From contig NZ_BSOB01000025.1 in assembly GCF_030160295.1 (NCBI RefSeq), positions 1 to 64,000 of the forward strand: 64,000 bases of DNA, read 5' to 3'. The notes below the pieces were generated by a model that ran no database searches, was not told the DNA's origin, and worked only from the letters and a program-made list of their open reading frames with translations. Position numbers and translations under genes: made by a program. Source of the DNA: Dyella acidisoli (GTDB lineage: Bacteria; Pseudomonadota; Gammaproteobacteria; Xanthomonadales; Rhodanobacteraceae). Of the stretch, positions 26,373-34,002 are shown in pieces; positions within the stretch are counted from its first letter, which is position 1; every line of letters starts with the position of its first letter.

Positions 26373-28316
26373 ATGGACGCCAACCTCGACAGCGAGCTGC
26401 GTGACGATTTCCTGGTCGAGGCCGGGGAATTGGTGCAACGGCTGGGCGAGCAGCTCGTCGAGCTGGAAGCCTCGCCGCACGATCGCGAGCTGCTCAATGC
26501 GGTATTCCGCGTCTTCCACACAGTGAAGGGCGGCGCGGGTTTTCTCGGCATCGAACCCATGGTGCAGCTATGCCATTGCGCAGAAGAACTGCTCAACGAC
26601 GCGCGCAACGGCAAGCTGGTGTTGAATTCGACACATATGGATGCGTTGCTGGAAGCGCTGGACCTGCTCAACGTGATGATGGCAGCGCTGGCCAATGGCG
26701 ACGCGATGTCGCCGCCGCCATCGGCCTTGCTGGAACGCTTGCAGCCGGTCGTCGAGACTTCTTCGCTTGCACGAGGATCTGCCAAGCCTGCGCGTTCCGC
26801 CGATCCGATCGAAGCGGAGTTCGAAGCGCTGCTCGATACCTTGTACGGACAAGGCGGTGCGCCGGGCGCAACCAAGCACATCTCCAACGACATCAACGAC
26901 GACGAATTCGAAAGCCTGCTCGATACGCTGCACGGCAAAGGCAGTGCACCCGGCACGGCCAAACCTGAAGCAGCTGAAAAGAAAGAGATCAGCGACGACG
27001 AATTCGAAACGTTACTCGACAATCTGCACGGCAAAGGCAGTGCGCCGGGTCAAGTTGTTGCAGAAACGCCTGCGCCCGCACCGGCACCTGCTCCTGTTGC
27101 GGTTGCAGAGGCACGTCCCGCAACTGCGGCCAAACCGGCTGCCGAAACCACTGTACGTGTGGACACCACGCGCCTGGACGCGCTCGTCAGTCGCGCAGGC
27201 GAGCTGGTGTTGCTGCGCAATCGCCTGTTGAGTCTTGCCTCGCGCAGCGACAACGAAATGCTGGCGACGATGGCGGGCGATCTCGATCGTGTGTCCGACG
27301 ATCTACAGAATGCCGTGCTGGGCATGCGCATGCAGCCGGTCGGCCGTCTATTCCAACGCTTCCCGCGCATTGTGCGCGATCTTGCACGCCAGCTCGGGAA
27401 AGACATCGAGCTGATCACCGAGGGCGAAGACACCGATCTCGACCGCAGCCTGGTCGAAGCCCTGGCTGATCCGCTGATTCACTTGTTGCGTAACGCCGTC
27501 GATCATGGTCTGGAAGATCCCGCTGGTCGCGAACGTGCCGGAAAGCCACGCAAGGGCAAAGTAAAACTCTCCGCCAGTCAGCGCGGCGAGCGCATCGTGA
27601 TCTCAGTGAGCGACGATGGTCGCGGCATGGATCCGGACGTGCTCCGGCGCAAGGCGGTGGAGAAAGGCGTCATCGATGCGACGCAGGCTGCGCGCCTGTC
27701 GGAAGTCGAATGCTATGAATTGATTTTCCGTCCCGGCTTCAGCACCGCCGCGACGATCTCCGACATCTCCGGCCGCGGCGTCGGCATGGATGTGGTGAAA
27801 ACACGCGTCGCTGAACTCGGCGGCACCTTGCAGGTGCATTCGCGCCTGGGTTCCGGCAGCACGCTGGAACTTACCGTGCCGCTGACGCTCGCCATCTTGC
27901 GCGTGCTAATGGTGCGTGTGGGCGACCGCCTGTTCGCGCTGCCGTTGGGCAACGTCAGCGAAGTCTTCGAACTAAGCCCGCAGCACGATCACATGCTCGA
28001 TGGCCGTCGCGTCGCCGCACATCGCGGGCGTGCGCTGGTACTGGGTGATCTGGCTGATTGGGTCGGTGTGAACGGTCAGGGCGGACGCAACGTGGTGGTG
28101 CTGCATGTTGGTCATATGCATCTTGGCTGCCTGGTGCATGAAGTAATCGGTCGCGAAGATGTGATGGTGAAGCCGCTGGGTCCGCTGTTCGAAGGTGTGC
28201 CGGGTGTGGCGGGTGCGACGGTTACGGGCGACGGGCGGCTTGCACTGGTTTTGGATCTCGCTGCGTTGTCGCAAGAAGGCGGGAGCTTGCTTCCCTCTTT
28301 GAAGGTGTCGGCTTGA
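26373..28316 (+). CDS. cheA: Chemotaxis histidine kinase CheA (flagellar-operon copy)
   Basis: Kinase that phosphorylates CheY and CheB; 647 residues. P1 phosphotransfer domain with H49 (VFHTVKGGAGFLG), P3 dimerisation (from about 259), P4 catalytic domain (HLLRNAVDHGLE, DDGRGMD, GRGVGMDVVKTRV) and P5 CheW-like domain. No ordinary P2 domain is visible. Instead residues 148-226 contain three copies of (D/E)EFExLLDxLxGxGxAPG in a Pro/Ala linker. ATG at 26373 has AAGGA upstream; TTG at 26370 is the alternative. A second CheA with P2 is at 34577. Confidence 0.95.
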   Translation: MDANLDSELRDDFLVEAGELVQRLGEQLVELEASPHDRELLNAVFRVFHTVKGGAGFLGIEPMVQLCHCAEELLNDARNGKLVLNSTHMDALLEALDLLNVMMAALANGDAMSPPPSALLERLQPVVETSSLARGSAKPARSADPIEAEFEALLDTLYGQGGAPGATKHISNDINDDEFESLLDTLHGKGSAPGTAKPEAAEKKEISDDEFETLLDNLHGKGSAPGQVVAETPAPAPAPAPVAVAEARPATAAKPAAETTVRVDTTRLDALVSRAGELVLLRNRLLSLASRSDNEMLATMAGDLDRVSDDLQNAVLGMRMQPVGRLFQRFPRIVRDLARQLGKDIELITEGEDTDLDRSLVEALADPLIHLLRNAVDHGLEDPAGRERAGKPRKGKVKLSASQRGERIVISVSDDGRGMDPDVLRRKAVEKGVIDATQAARLSEVECYELIFRPGFSTAATISDISGRGVGMDVVKTRVAELGGTLQVHSRLGSGSTLELTVPLTLAILRVLMVRVGDRLFALPLGNVSEVFELSPQHDHMLDGRRVAAHRGRALVLGDLADWVGVNGQGGRNVVVLHVGHMHLGCLVHEVIGREDVMVKPLGPLFEGVPGVAGATVTGDGRLALVLDLAALSQEGGSLLPSLKVSA

Positions 28317-28371
28317 TGAGTACCTTTGTTCGCAAGCCTCAATTTCGCGCGATGGCAAATCTTGCCTTGTC

Positions 28372-28447
28372 GTCATTCCCGCGAAAGCGGGAATCCATTT
28401 GCCGTGAGGCAAGAGCGAAGATGGATTCCCGCTTTCGCGGGAATGAC
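28372..28447. repeat. REP-like inverted pair, family A copy 5
   Basis: Units 28372-28398 and 28421-28447 are perfect reverse complements with the same core as copy 4. It lies between cheA and motC; no gene or promoter motif was seen beside it. Confidence 0.92.
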
Positions 28448-28479
28448 GGCAAGAAGAATGAGCTGCGAGGGCGGGTGAT

Positions 28480-29220
28480 ATGGACGTCGTAAGCATCGTC
28501 GGCACCATCCTCGCCTTCGTCGTGCTGATCGTCGGTGCGATCCTCAAAGGCACCGACGTTTCGGCGCTGTGGAATCCGGCGGCTTTCGTGATCGTGTTCA
28601 TCGGCACTATCTCTGCCTTGTTGCTGCACACACAAGGCAAGGTGCTCAAGCGCGCGGCCGGCATGTTGAAGATGGTGTACAAGCCGCCGGTGCTGCATCC
28701 GTCCGATTTGATCAGCCGTGTGATCGGTTGGAGCGAGATCTCTCGCCGCCAGGGTCTGCTCGGCCTGGAGCCGCACATCGATGCGGAAGACGATCCGCTG
28801 GTGAAAAAAGGCCTGCAATTGCTGGTCGACGGCAGTGAGCCCGAAGCAATCCGCTCAGTGCTCGAACTCGAAGTGGAAACGCGTGAGCAAGCCGACCTGC
28901 ACGCAGCGAAAGTGTACGAACAAGGCGGCATCTACTCGCCGACCATGGGCATCATCGGGGCCGTGCTCGGACTGATGGCGGTGATGCGCGATCTCACCGA
29001 CCCGGCCAAACTCGGCCACGGTATTGCGGCAGCGTTCGTCGCCACCATCTACGGCATCAGCCTGGCCAATCTGCTGCTGCTGCCGATCGGTGCGCGCTTG
29101 AAGGCGCTGATCACCAAGCAAACGCAGGTGCGTGAAATCCTGATCGAAGGCTTGATCTCGATCGCCGAGGGTGACAACCCGCGGCAGATCGAAAGCAAGC
29201 TGCAGGGTTATCTCGTATGA
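28480..29220 (+). CDS. motC: Flagellar motor stator protein MotC (MotA family)
   Basis: Proton-channel stator subunit of 246 residues. Membrane helices at about 3-22, 30-48, 150-168 and 180-200, with the MotA-type loops containing LEPHIDAEDDPLVKKGLQLLVDG and the GGIYSPTMGIIGAVLGLMAVM signature. The place next to motD and downstream of cheA is that of the second stator set of Pseudomonas and xanthomonads. A motAB pair is not in this window. Overlaps motD by ATGA. Confidence 0.93.
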   Translation: MDVVSIVGTILAFVVLIVGAILKGTDVSALWNPAAFVIVFIGTISALLLHTQGKVLKRAAGMLKMVYKPPVLHPSDLISRVIGWSEISRRQGLLGLEPHIDAEDDPLVKKGLQLLVDGSEPEAIRSVLELEVETREQADLHAAKVYEQGGIYSPTMGIIGAVLGLMAVMRDLTDPAKLGHGIAAAFVATIYGISLANLLLLPIGARLKALITKQTQVREILIEGLISIAEGDNPRQIESKLQGYLV

Positions 29221-30305
29221 GACGCCGCCGGCACAAGCATGAGGAACATCCCAACCACGAAGCGTGGGTGATTCCGTACGCGGATCTGCTCACGTTGTTG
29301 CTGGCGCTGTTCGTCGTGCTGTATGCGATGTCCAGCGTCAACACCACCAAATACCGCGCATTGGCGCAGGCAATCTCGTCAGCATTCAACGGCTCGCGTG
29401 CGGTGATCCAGCCGGTCACGCCGAATTCGCCGCAATCGAGCGTGCCGGTGCCGACCAACAAGCCAGCACCGATTCCGCGTACGCCGCTTGCGCAGATTCT
29501 GCTGCCGGTACTTACACAGCACATTGCCACGCCCAACACGACACCGGGCACGCCATCCGACCAGAACAAGACCAAGCTCAGCGAAGAGCAACAGAATCTG
29601 GAACGCATCCGCAACCAGGTGGAACGCGCACTGCAGCCGCTGATCGACAAGAACCTGGTGGTGGTGCGACGCACGCCGACCTGGCTGGAAATCGAAATCC
29701 GCACGGACATTTTGTTCCCGAGCGGCGTCGCCACCCTGTCGCCGTCGGCCACGCAGGTGCTGACCAGCCTCGGCGACATCCTTGCGCCATTCGGCAATCC
29801 GCTGCGCGTGGAAGGCTATACCGATGACATGCCGATCAATACGGCCGTCTATCCTTCCAACTGGGAGCTTTCTGCAGCGCGCGCGGCGAGCGTGGCGCGC
29901 CTGTTCGCGGAGCACGGCGTGGATCCGGAACGTCTGGGTATCGTCGGTTGGGGGCAATACCGTCCTGCGGCCGACAATCTGAGTGCAGACGGCCGCAACA
30001 AAAACCGCCGCGTGCTGGTGGTGGTGTTGAGTGACAAGGCCGCACCGCGCCGCTTCTACACCAACAGCGATCAGATCAACCAAACCGCCGACACGCAAAG
30101 CGACACGAGCGACGGGCAGAACGCGATGACTGCGCCATCACCCGCCGTTGCCGGGCAACCCACTGCGCCTGTGGCGACGCCGCGACTCGTCGTGACGCCG
30201 CCCGCCACACTGCCTTCGACGCCCGCCATCACGCCGGTTGCCTCGCTGATCACGACGCCAGCCGAGTCGGCGCCGCATGCGAACACGCCAGACGGCAAGG
30301 GATAA
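29217..30305 (+). CDS. motD: Flagellar motor stator protein MotD (MotB family)
   Basis: Peptidoglycan-anchored stator subunit, 362 residues. A basic start (MRRRRHKHEEH) is followed by the plug/transmembrane helix with the proton-carrying Asp at D23 (IPYADLLTLLLALFVVLYAM). An OmpA-type domain (about 160-265, with VEGYTDDMPI and NWELSAARAASVARLF) follows. Residues beyond 275 form an Asn/Gln then Pro/Thr/Ala-rich tail of about 85 residues, longer than in most MotB proteins. Confidence 0.93.
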   Translation: MRRRRHKHEEHPNHEAWVIPYADLLTLLLALFVVLYAMSSVNTTKYRALAQAISSAFNGSRAVIQPVTPNSPQSSVPVPTNKPAPIPRTPLAQILLPVLTQHIATPNTTPGTPSDQNKTKLSEEQQNLERIRNQVERALQPLIDKNLVVVRRTPTWLEIEIRTDILFPSGVATLSPSATQVLTSLGDILAPFGNPLRVEGYTDDMPINTAVYPSNWELSAARAASVARLFAEHGVDPERLGIVGWGQYRPAADNLSADGRNKNRRVLVVVLSDKAAPRRFYTNSDQINQTADTQSDTSDGQNAMTAPSPAVAGQPTAPVATPRLVVTPPATLPSTPAITPVASLITTPAESAPHANTPDGKG

Positions 30306-30309
30306 CGTC

Positions 30310-30786
30310 ATGAGTCTTGTGCCCGACCTTGAAGCAATCGCACGCGAACCCTGGCTGTCATTTCAGCTGCACGGGCAGCATTACGCAGTGCTGCTCAGCC
30401 GCGTGAGCGAGGTGATCCGCGATTGCGTACCGACGCCAGTGCCCGGCGCCGCGGACGATCTGCTCGGCATCTGCCATCTGCGCGGCAACATCGTGCCGGT
30501 GATGGACGGACGCCGGCGCCTTGGCCTGGCCGGAAACTCCGCAAGCGATGCAGCTACTACGCGCATTGTCGTTTGCTCGCACGAAACACATCGCGTTGGC
30601 ATACGCGTGGATGCGGTAGGCGACCTCCTGCAACCGAAACTCGAAGCGATCGAACTGCCGCCCGCGCGTTCGGGACGCGTGGACGACCCCGTGCAAGCCG
30701 TGATGGGGTGGCACGGGGGCTTCGTGGCGTTGCTCGATGTACCGAAGTTGTGCCGGTTGGACCGCGGCATCAAAGAAGCCGCCTAG
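30310..30786 (+). CDS. CheW-like protein at the end of the fliA-che-mot operon
   Basis: A single CheW domain of 158 residues (WLSFQLHGQHYAVLLSRVSEVIRD, ICHLRGNIVPVMDGRRRLGL, GIRVDAVGDLL). It starts four bases after motD. It may be a coupling protein or, by position, a ParP-like array adaptor without its ParC partner. It diverges clearly from the CheW at 37169, so the two probably serve different arrays or steps. Last gene before the Fic-type insertion. Confidence 0.85.
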   Translation: MSLVPDLEAIAREPWLSFQLHGQHYAVLLSRVSEVIRDCVPTPVPGAADDLLGICHLRGNIVPVMDGRRRLGLAGNSASDAATTRIVVCSHETHRVGIRVDAVGDLLQPKLEAIELPPARSGRVDDPVQAVMGWHGGFVALLDVPKLCRLDRGIKEAA

Positions 30787-30844
30787 GTCACAGGCCTGCT
30801 TTCGATGCTCTCTTTCGCCTGTGCTTGCGAATTCTTTTATCGGG

Positions 30845-30955
30845 TATAGCCGATTAAATGTTGTTTTTTTAATAGGCTTTAGCCTATTAAAATTTGAAAT
30901 AGATATAGCTTATAGCCTATTATTATCGCGCCTTCTCATAGGTCATGGGCTATGA
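30845..30955 (+). promoter_or_regulatory. AT-rich promoter with repeated operator half-sites
   Basis: A sigma-70-type promoter reads TTGAAA (30894-30899), 18-base spacer, TATTAT (30918-30923). A perfect palindrome AATAGGCTTTAGCCTATT occupies 30871-30888. Variants of the half-site TAGCCTATT recur at 30845-30856 (TATAGCCGATTA), at 30911-30922 over the -10, and as an imperfect palindrome at 30938-30955 over the start codon. This layout suits autorepression by the HTH protein encoded next. The base composition differs sharply from the flagellar genes on either side. Confidence 0.75.
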
Positions 30956-31416
30956 AAAAAGCAATCTCAACAGCGGCCAAGGCCAGGAAAAACCTGGACA
31001 TTCGGCTTGGCGAAGGGCAAGCCCTGCGTCAGAAACTGGCGCGCCCCAATCAAGGGTGGATCCGTGCGATCCGCCAGGCGCTGGGCATGACGGCGGAACA
31101 ATTGGGCCACCGCATGGGCATCACCCAGGCCACGCTAAGTGGCTTGGAGGCGTCCGAAATCAATGGCGCGATCCGGTTGGCGACGCTGCGCAAGGCGGCC
31201 GAAGCGATGAATTGCACGCTGGTCTATGCCCTCGTGCCCAACACGTCGTTGGAGGACATCGTGCAAGGCCAAGCGAGGAAGGTCGCTGCCGAACAGCTCA
31301 AGCCGGTCGAACACACCATGCTGCTGGAGAACCAGTCTCTGCACGGCGGAGTGCGCGAAGAGTTCTTGCAAAGCTATGTCGAAAACGAGATCGACTTCAG
31401 CAAGTTGTGGCGGTAG
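30952..31416 (+). CDS. Mobile mystery protein A: XRE-family antitoxin-like regulator
   Basis: 154 residues with an XRE helix-turn-helix at about 34-90 (IRAIRQALGMTAEQLGHRMGITQATLSGLEASE). It is always paired with a Fic protein in this family (mobile mystery A/B, TIGR02612/TIGR02613), and the Fic gene follows four bases after its stop. The expected role is DNA binding at its own palindromic promoter and neutralisation of the Fic partner; that is family knowledge and inference. The initiation region has only a weak AGG, and an overlapping ATG in another frame at 30945 is not supported. Confidence 0.85.
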   Translation: MKKAISTAAKARKNLDIRLGEGQALRQKLARPNQGWIRAIRQALGMTAEQLGHRMGITQATLSGLEASEINGAIRLATLRKAAEAMNCTLVYALVPNTSLEDIVQGQARKVAAEQLKPVEHTMLLENQSLHGGVREEFLQSYVENEIDFSKLWR

Positions 31417-31420
31417 TTGC

Positions 31421-32014
31421 ATGGCCGATCTGTTTGATGCGGATGACGGGCAGACCGAGCTGAGTTTGGAGGAGCGCAAAGGTCTTAAACCGGCATACAT
31501 CACCTATCGCTCCGAATTGAATCGAGAGGAGCAGGAGAACATCCTGAAGGCGGAAAAGTGGCTATTCGCGCGACGTCTTGCCACTCCGGACCTTGTCGAT
31601 CAAGGTTTCATCTGCCAGGTCCACAAGCGGATGTATGGCGACGTTTGGGATTGGGCCGGCAAGTACCGCCAGAGCGATCGCAACATCGGCGTGGATTACT
31701 ACCGGATTCACCAGGAAATGCGTGTGTTCGTGGATGACGTCCGCTACTGGATCGAACATGCCATCTATCCGGCCGACGAACTTGCCGTTCGATTTCATCA
31801 TCGCTTGGTGTGGATACATCCTTTCCCGAACGGCAACGGCCGTTTGTCTCGTCTGCTGGCCGATCGCTTGGTGGTGAATTTAGGCGAACCCCGATTCACC
31901 TGGGGAAGAGCGCACTTGGTCAGCGCTGGCGATGTGCGGGCTCGTTATGTGGATGCGTTACGAAAAGCCGATGCGCACGATCTTGCCGCGCTGCTTGCTT
32001 TCGCCCGGTCGTGA
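31421..32014 (+). CDS. Mobile mystery protein B: Fic/DOC domain protein
   Basis: 197 residues with an intact Fic motif HPFPNGNGR beginning at H133, so AMP-transfer or a similar nucleotidyl reaction on a protein target is chemically possible. VWDWAGKYRQSDRNIGVDYY upstream is the usual Fic flap region. The Fic inhibitory helix (S/T)xxxE(G/N) is not evident in this protein or, by eye, in its partner. It forms a bicistron with the XRE gene and ends eleven bases before the convergent flhB-like gene. Target unknown. Confidence 0.88.
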   Translation: MADLFDADDGQTELSLEERKGLKPAYITYRSELNREEQENILKAEKWLFARRLATPDLVDQGFICQVHKRMYGDVWDWAGKYRQSDRNIGVDYYRIHQEMRVFVDDVRYWIEHAIYPADELAVRFHHRLVWIHPFPNGNGRLSRLLADRLVVNLGEPRFTWGRAHLVSAGDVRARYVDALRKADAHDLAALLAFARS

Positions 32015-32024
32015 TGATGCAAGT

Positions 32025-32297
32025 TCAGGCCTTGCGCGAAGCTTCGTAGATGCTCGCCAACACCGCCGCCGCTGCCGCGTACAACAACGGCGGAACGTCC
32101 GCGCTCATGCGCAGCGATACCAATAGCGCAGCGATCTGCGGATCGTGATGCAACGGCAAGCCAAGTGCATGCGCGTGGCGAAACAGATTCTCCACGTCGT
32201 GCGCGGGAACGCCGGGCGAACCGTGGTTCGCGTCGCTGCCACCAGGTAGCCGCAATACCACCTTGCGTTGAGGGGCTGGCAGTGCGGGCGCGGTCAT
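32025..32297 (-). CDS. Stand-alone FlhB C-terminal-domain protein (FhlB-like)
   Basis: 90 residues resembling the last part of the FlhB cytosolic domain (LFRHAHALGLPLHHDPQIAALL aligns with the FlhB segment VRLVADAHRIPMVEAPPLARAL of the full protein). There are no membrane helices and no NPTH cleavage motif. The start codon overlaps the stop of the upstream fliK-like gene (ATGA), so the two are co-translated. A much longer frame over these bases is a shadow of the fliK-like gene. Likely modulates export switching; unproven. Confidence 0.85.
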   Translation of the reverse strand: MTAPALPAPQRKVVLRLPGGSDANHGSPGVPAHDVENLFRHAHALGLPLHHDPQIAALLVSLRMSADVPPLLYAAAAAVLASIYEASRKA

Positions 32298-33424
32298 ACG
32301 GTCGCCTTCAGAAAAACGGCGCTCATGCCATTGCCGGTATGCGGCAGGCCGAATTGCACGCTCAATTGATCGAGGAATAAACCGGCGGCATCCAGACGCT
32401 GGCGTAAATCTGCGAACTGCTCTTCCAGCCGATCCACTGTTTCGCGATGCTGCGCCCATAGCCGTACCGACAGGCGCAGGCCGCGCAGCTGCAATTCGCC
32501 CACGATAGGGCCGAGCGACGGCAGGTCGAGCGAAAAGCCCATCGTCCAGTCGCGTTCGGCGTCCGGCTCGTGCTTCAGCGAAAGCTGCAATACGTCGGCG
32601 CCTTCTGGACCTTGTACGGGAATCTCCACGATCCAGTGGTTTGGATTCGCCTGTAATTGCGCTACTTCCAGACGTGCCAGCGCAGCCTGCACATCCGTGT
32701 TGAGGCGCGGCAGCAGTTCGGTGGCATCGTTGGTATTGGCCAATTCTGGCGGTAGCGGCAGACGACCTTGCGGCACCACGCCACGATAGAGCAACGGCGG
32801 GTCGACTTCGTCGTCGGCGCTTTCGCTGAGAATGGCCTGACCTTGCAGGATCGCCGTCAAGCGCAGCAGTGCGCCTTTCATATCGTCGTGCGCGGTGGTG
32901 GCGTCGTTGGACGGCGCCTGCGCGAGTTGTGCTTCCAGAAACAAGCCGCTGCGATTCATCGCCTGACGCAATCCTTCCGGCGTGGCGAGTTCGCGCGGCG
33001 TACTCATGCTGTGTTCGAGCAGCGCGAGCGCGGAACGCAGATACGGTGGCAACTGCTTGGCGATCGACCATTGGGATAGCGCATCGACCGTGGCAAGCAG
33101 CGGCGCGTAACCGTTCTGTTGCGGCAGCCGCTCGCGCAAGGCTTGATGCACGGTGCTGTCCAGATGCGAGTCGGTACCGAGAATTTCGAGCTGTGGCTGC
33201 GCGCCCACGCTGAGTACGCGCACCTGGAATTGCGGTGGCAGCTTGGTGCCCGGCGCTTCGGCCTCGACCGTGAGTCCGCCTACTTGCAGCACCAGCAAGC
33301 CTTGTTGATTCACGCCAAGCGGGCGTGCGGACAGCACGTTGCCAATGCGCCAGCCTTCGGAGCTGGCACCTGCGGCGGCACCGAGCCAGGTCAGTGCGGC
33401 AACGCTGGTTGGCTGGATGATCAC
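32294..33424 (-). CDS. Second FliK-like hook-length control family protein
   Basis: 376 residues; the C-terminal 150 resemble the FliK Flg_hook domain (VLQLSLKHEPDAERDWTMGFSL, then LGPIVGELQLRGLRLSVRLWA, ending with a helix RLDAAGLFLDQLSVQFG). The N-terminal part lacks the Ala/Thr/Gln low-complexity ruler of the main FliK (12540-13829). It forms a two-gene operon with the FlhB-C-like gene behind a sigma-28 promoter, so it should be expressed late, after hook completion by the first FliK. Confidence 0.85.
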   Translation of the reverse strand: MIIQPTSVAALTWLGAAAGASSEGWRIGNVLSARPLGVNQQGLLVLQVGGLTVEAEAPGTKLPPQFQVRVLSVGAQPQLEILGTDSHLDSTVHQALRERLPQQNGYAPLLATVDALSQWSIAKQLPPYLRSALALLEHSMSTPRELATPEGLRQAMNRSGLFLEAQLAQAPSNDATTAHDDMKGALLRLTAILQGQAILSESADDEVDPPLLYRGVVPQGRLPLPPELANTNDATELLPRLNTDVQAALARLEVAQLQANPNHWIVEIPVQGPEGADVLQLSLKHEPDAERDWTMGFSLDLPSLGPIVGELQLRGLRLSVRLWAQHRETVDRLEEQFADLRQRLDAAGLFLDQLSVQFGLPHTGNGMSAVFLKATV

Positions 33425-33486
33425 GCTTGGCTCCTTGGCCCACGTCGTGCGGGTCTGGACACGGTTTCATGGGCCTTTGGGGGAAG

Positions 33487-33513
33487 GTATCGGCGTGCCG
33501 CTGCAGAACTTTA
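33487..33513 (-). promoter_or_regulatory. Sigma-28 promoter of the fliK-like/flhB-like operon
   Basis: On the minus strand TAAAGTTC, an 11-base spacer and GCCGATAC; the plus strand shows GTATCGGC at 33487-33494 and GAACTTTA at 33506-33513. The -10 edge lies 62 bases before the gene start at 33424. Confidence 0.8.
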
Positions 33514-33534
33514 GGCCCGAAGTGTAGAGCGTCG

Positions 33535-33612
33535 CGTAGGTTGGGTTAGCGCAGCGTAACCCAACAAAATCGCTCGAAAATGTTGGGTTACGCTGCGCTA
33601 ACCCAACCTACG
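33535..33612. repeat. Perfect 32-bp inverted repeat between divergent sigma-28 promoters (family C)
   Basis: Arms 33535-33566 and 33581-33612 are exact reverse complements (CGTAGGTTGGGTTAGCGCAG... and its mirror) with a 14-base loop. It lies precisely between the minus-strand promoter (33487-33513) and the plus-strand promoter (33624-33650). A shorter relative of the GGTTGGG palindrome is at 62347-62368. Confidence 0.95.
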
Positions 33613-33623
33613 AAATCCGGCCC

Positions 33624-33650
33624 TAAAGCTGCCCCTTGCCGCGCCGATAA
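33624..33650 (+). promoter_or_regulatory. Sigma-28 promoter of the STAS-cheY-cheA2 operon
   Basis: TAAAGCTG (33624-33631), 11-base spacer, GCCGATAA (33643-33650): a near-perfect sigma-28 promoter with exact -10. The -10 ends 35 bases before the STAS gene ATG. Confidence 0.88.
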
Positions 33651-33685
33651 AGCTCACAACAGACCAACCCAGCGAGGCATCTGCC

Positions 33686-33988
33686 ATGGGCGCCAAAAGC
33701 AAAAGCGAAACGCGGGTAAGCATGCCTGCTGACTGCCGCATGGCCGATGTCGGCGAACTGCACACACAACTGAAGAGTGCGCTGGGCGGTTCGCAGATCG
33801 TGCTGGACGGTACCACGGTGGATCGCGTCGATACCGCGGCCCTGCAGTTGCTGGTGGTGTTTCAGCACGAGGCCCGCAAACGGGAGCGTCAGGTGCAATG
33901 GGCGGGCGTGAGCGCGCCGCTGTACGACGCGGCGAGCCAGCTTGGTCTTGCAGAAGCATTGGCATTGCCGGCCAAGAAGCCGGCCTGA
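33686..33988 (+). CDS. STAS-domain protein of the second chemotaxis operon
   Basis: 100 residues with a STAS fold (MPADCRMADVGELHTQLKSAL, then DGTTVDRVDTAALQLLVVFQ). The position equivalent to the regulatory Ser/Thr of anti-anti-sigma proteins reads VDTAALQ, so a Thr is available. STAS proteins in chemotaxis operons are thought to act as small partner-binding modules, but the partner is unknown. First gene of an operon with cheY2 and cheA2 behind a near-consensus sigma-28 promoter. A second STAS gene lies at 43526. Confidence 0.85.
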   Translation: MGAKSKSETRVSMPADCRMADVGELHTQLKSALGGSQIVLDGTTVDRVDTAALQLLVVFQHEARKRERQVQWAGVSAPLYDAASQLGLAEALALPAKKPA

Positions 33989-34002
33989 ACTCGAGGTGGA
34001 AG

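Noticed and set aside
32025-33470. 481-codon minus-strand frame
   Set aside because: Only the last 90 codons (from 32297) resemble a protein family (FlhB C-terminal). The rest is a shadow of the fliK-like gene in another frame.
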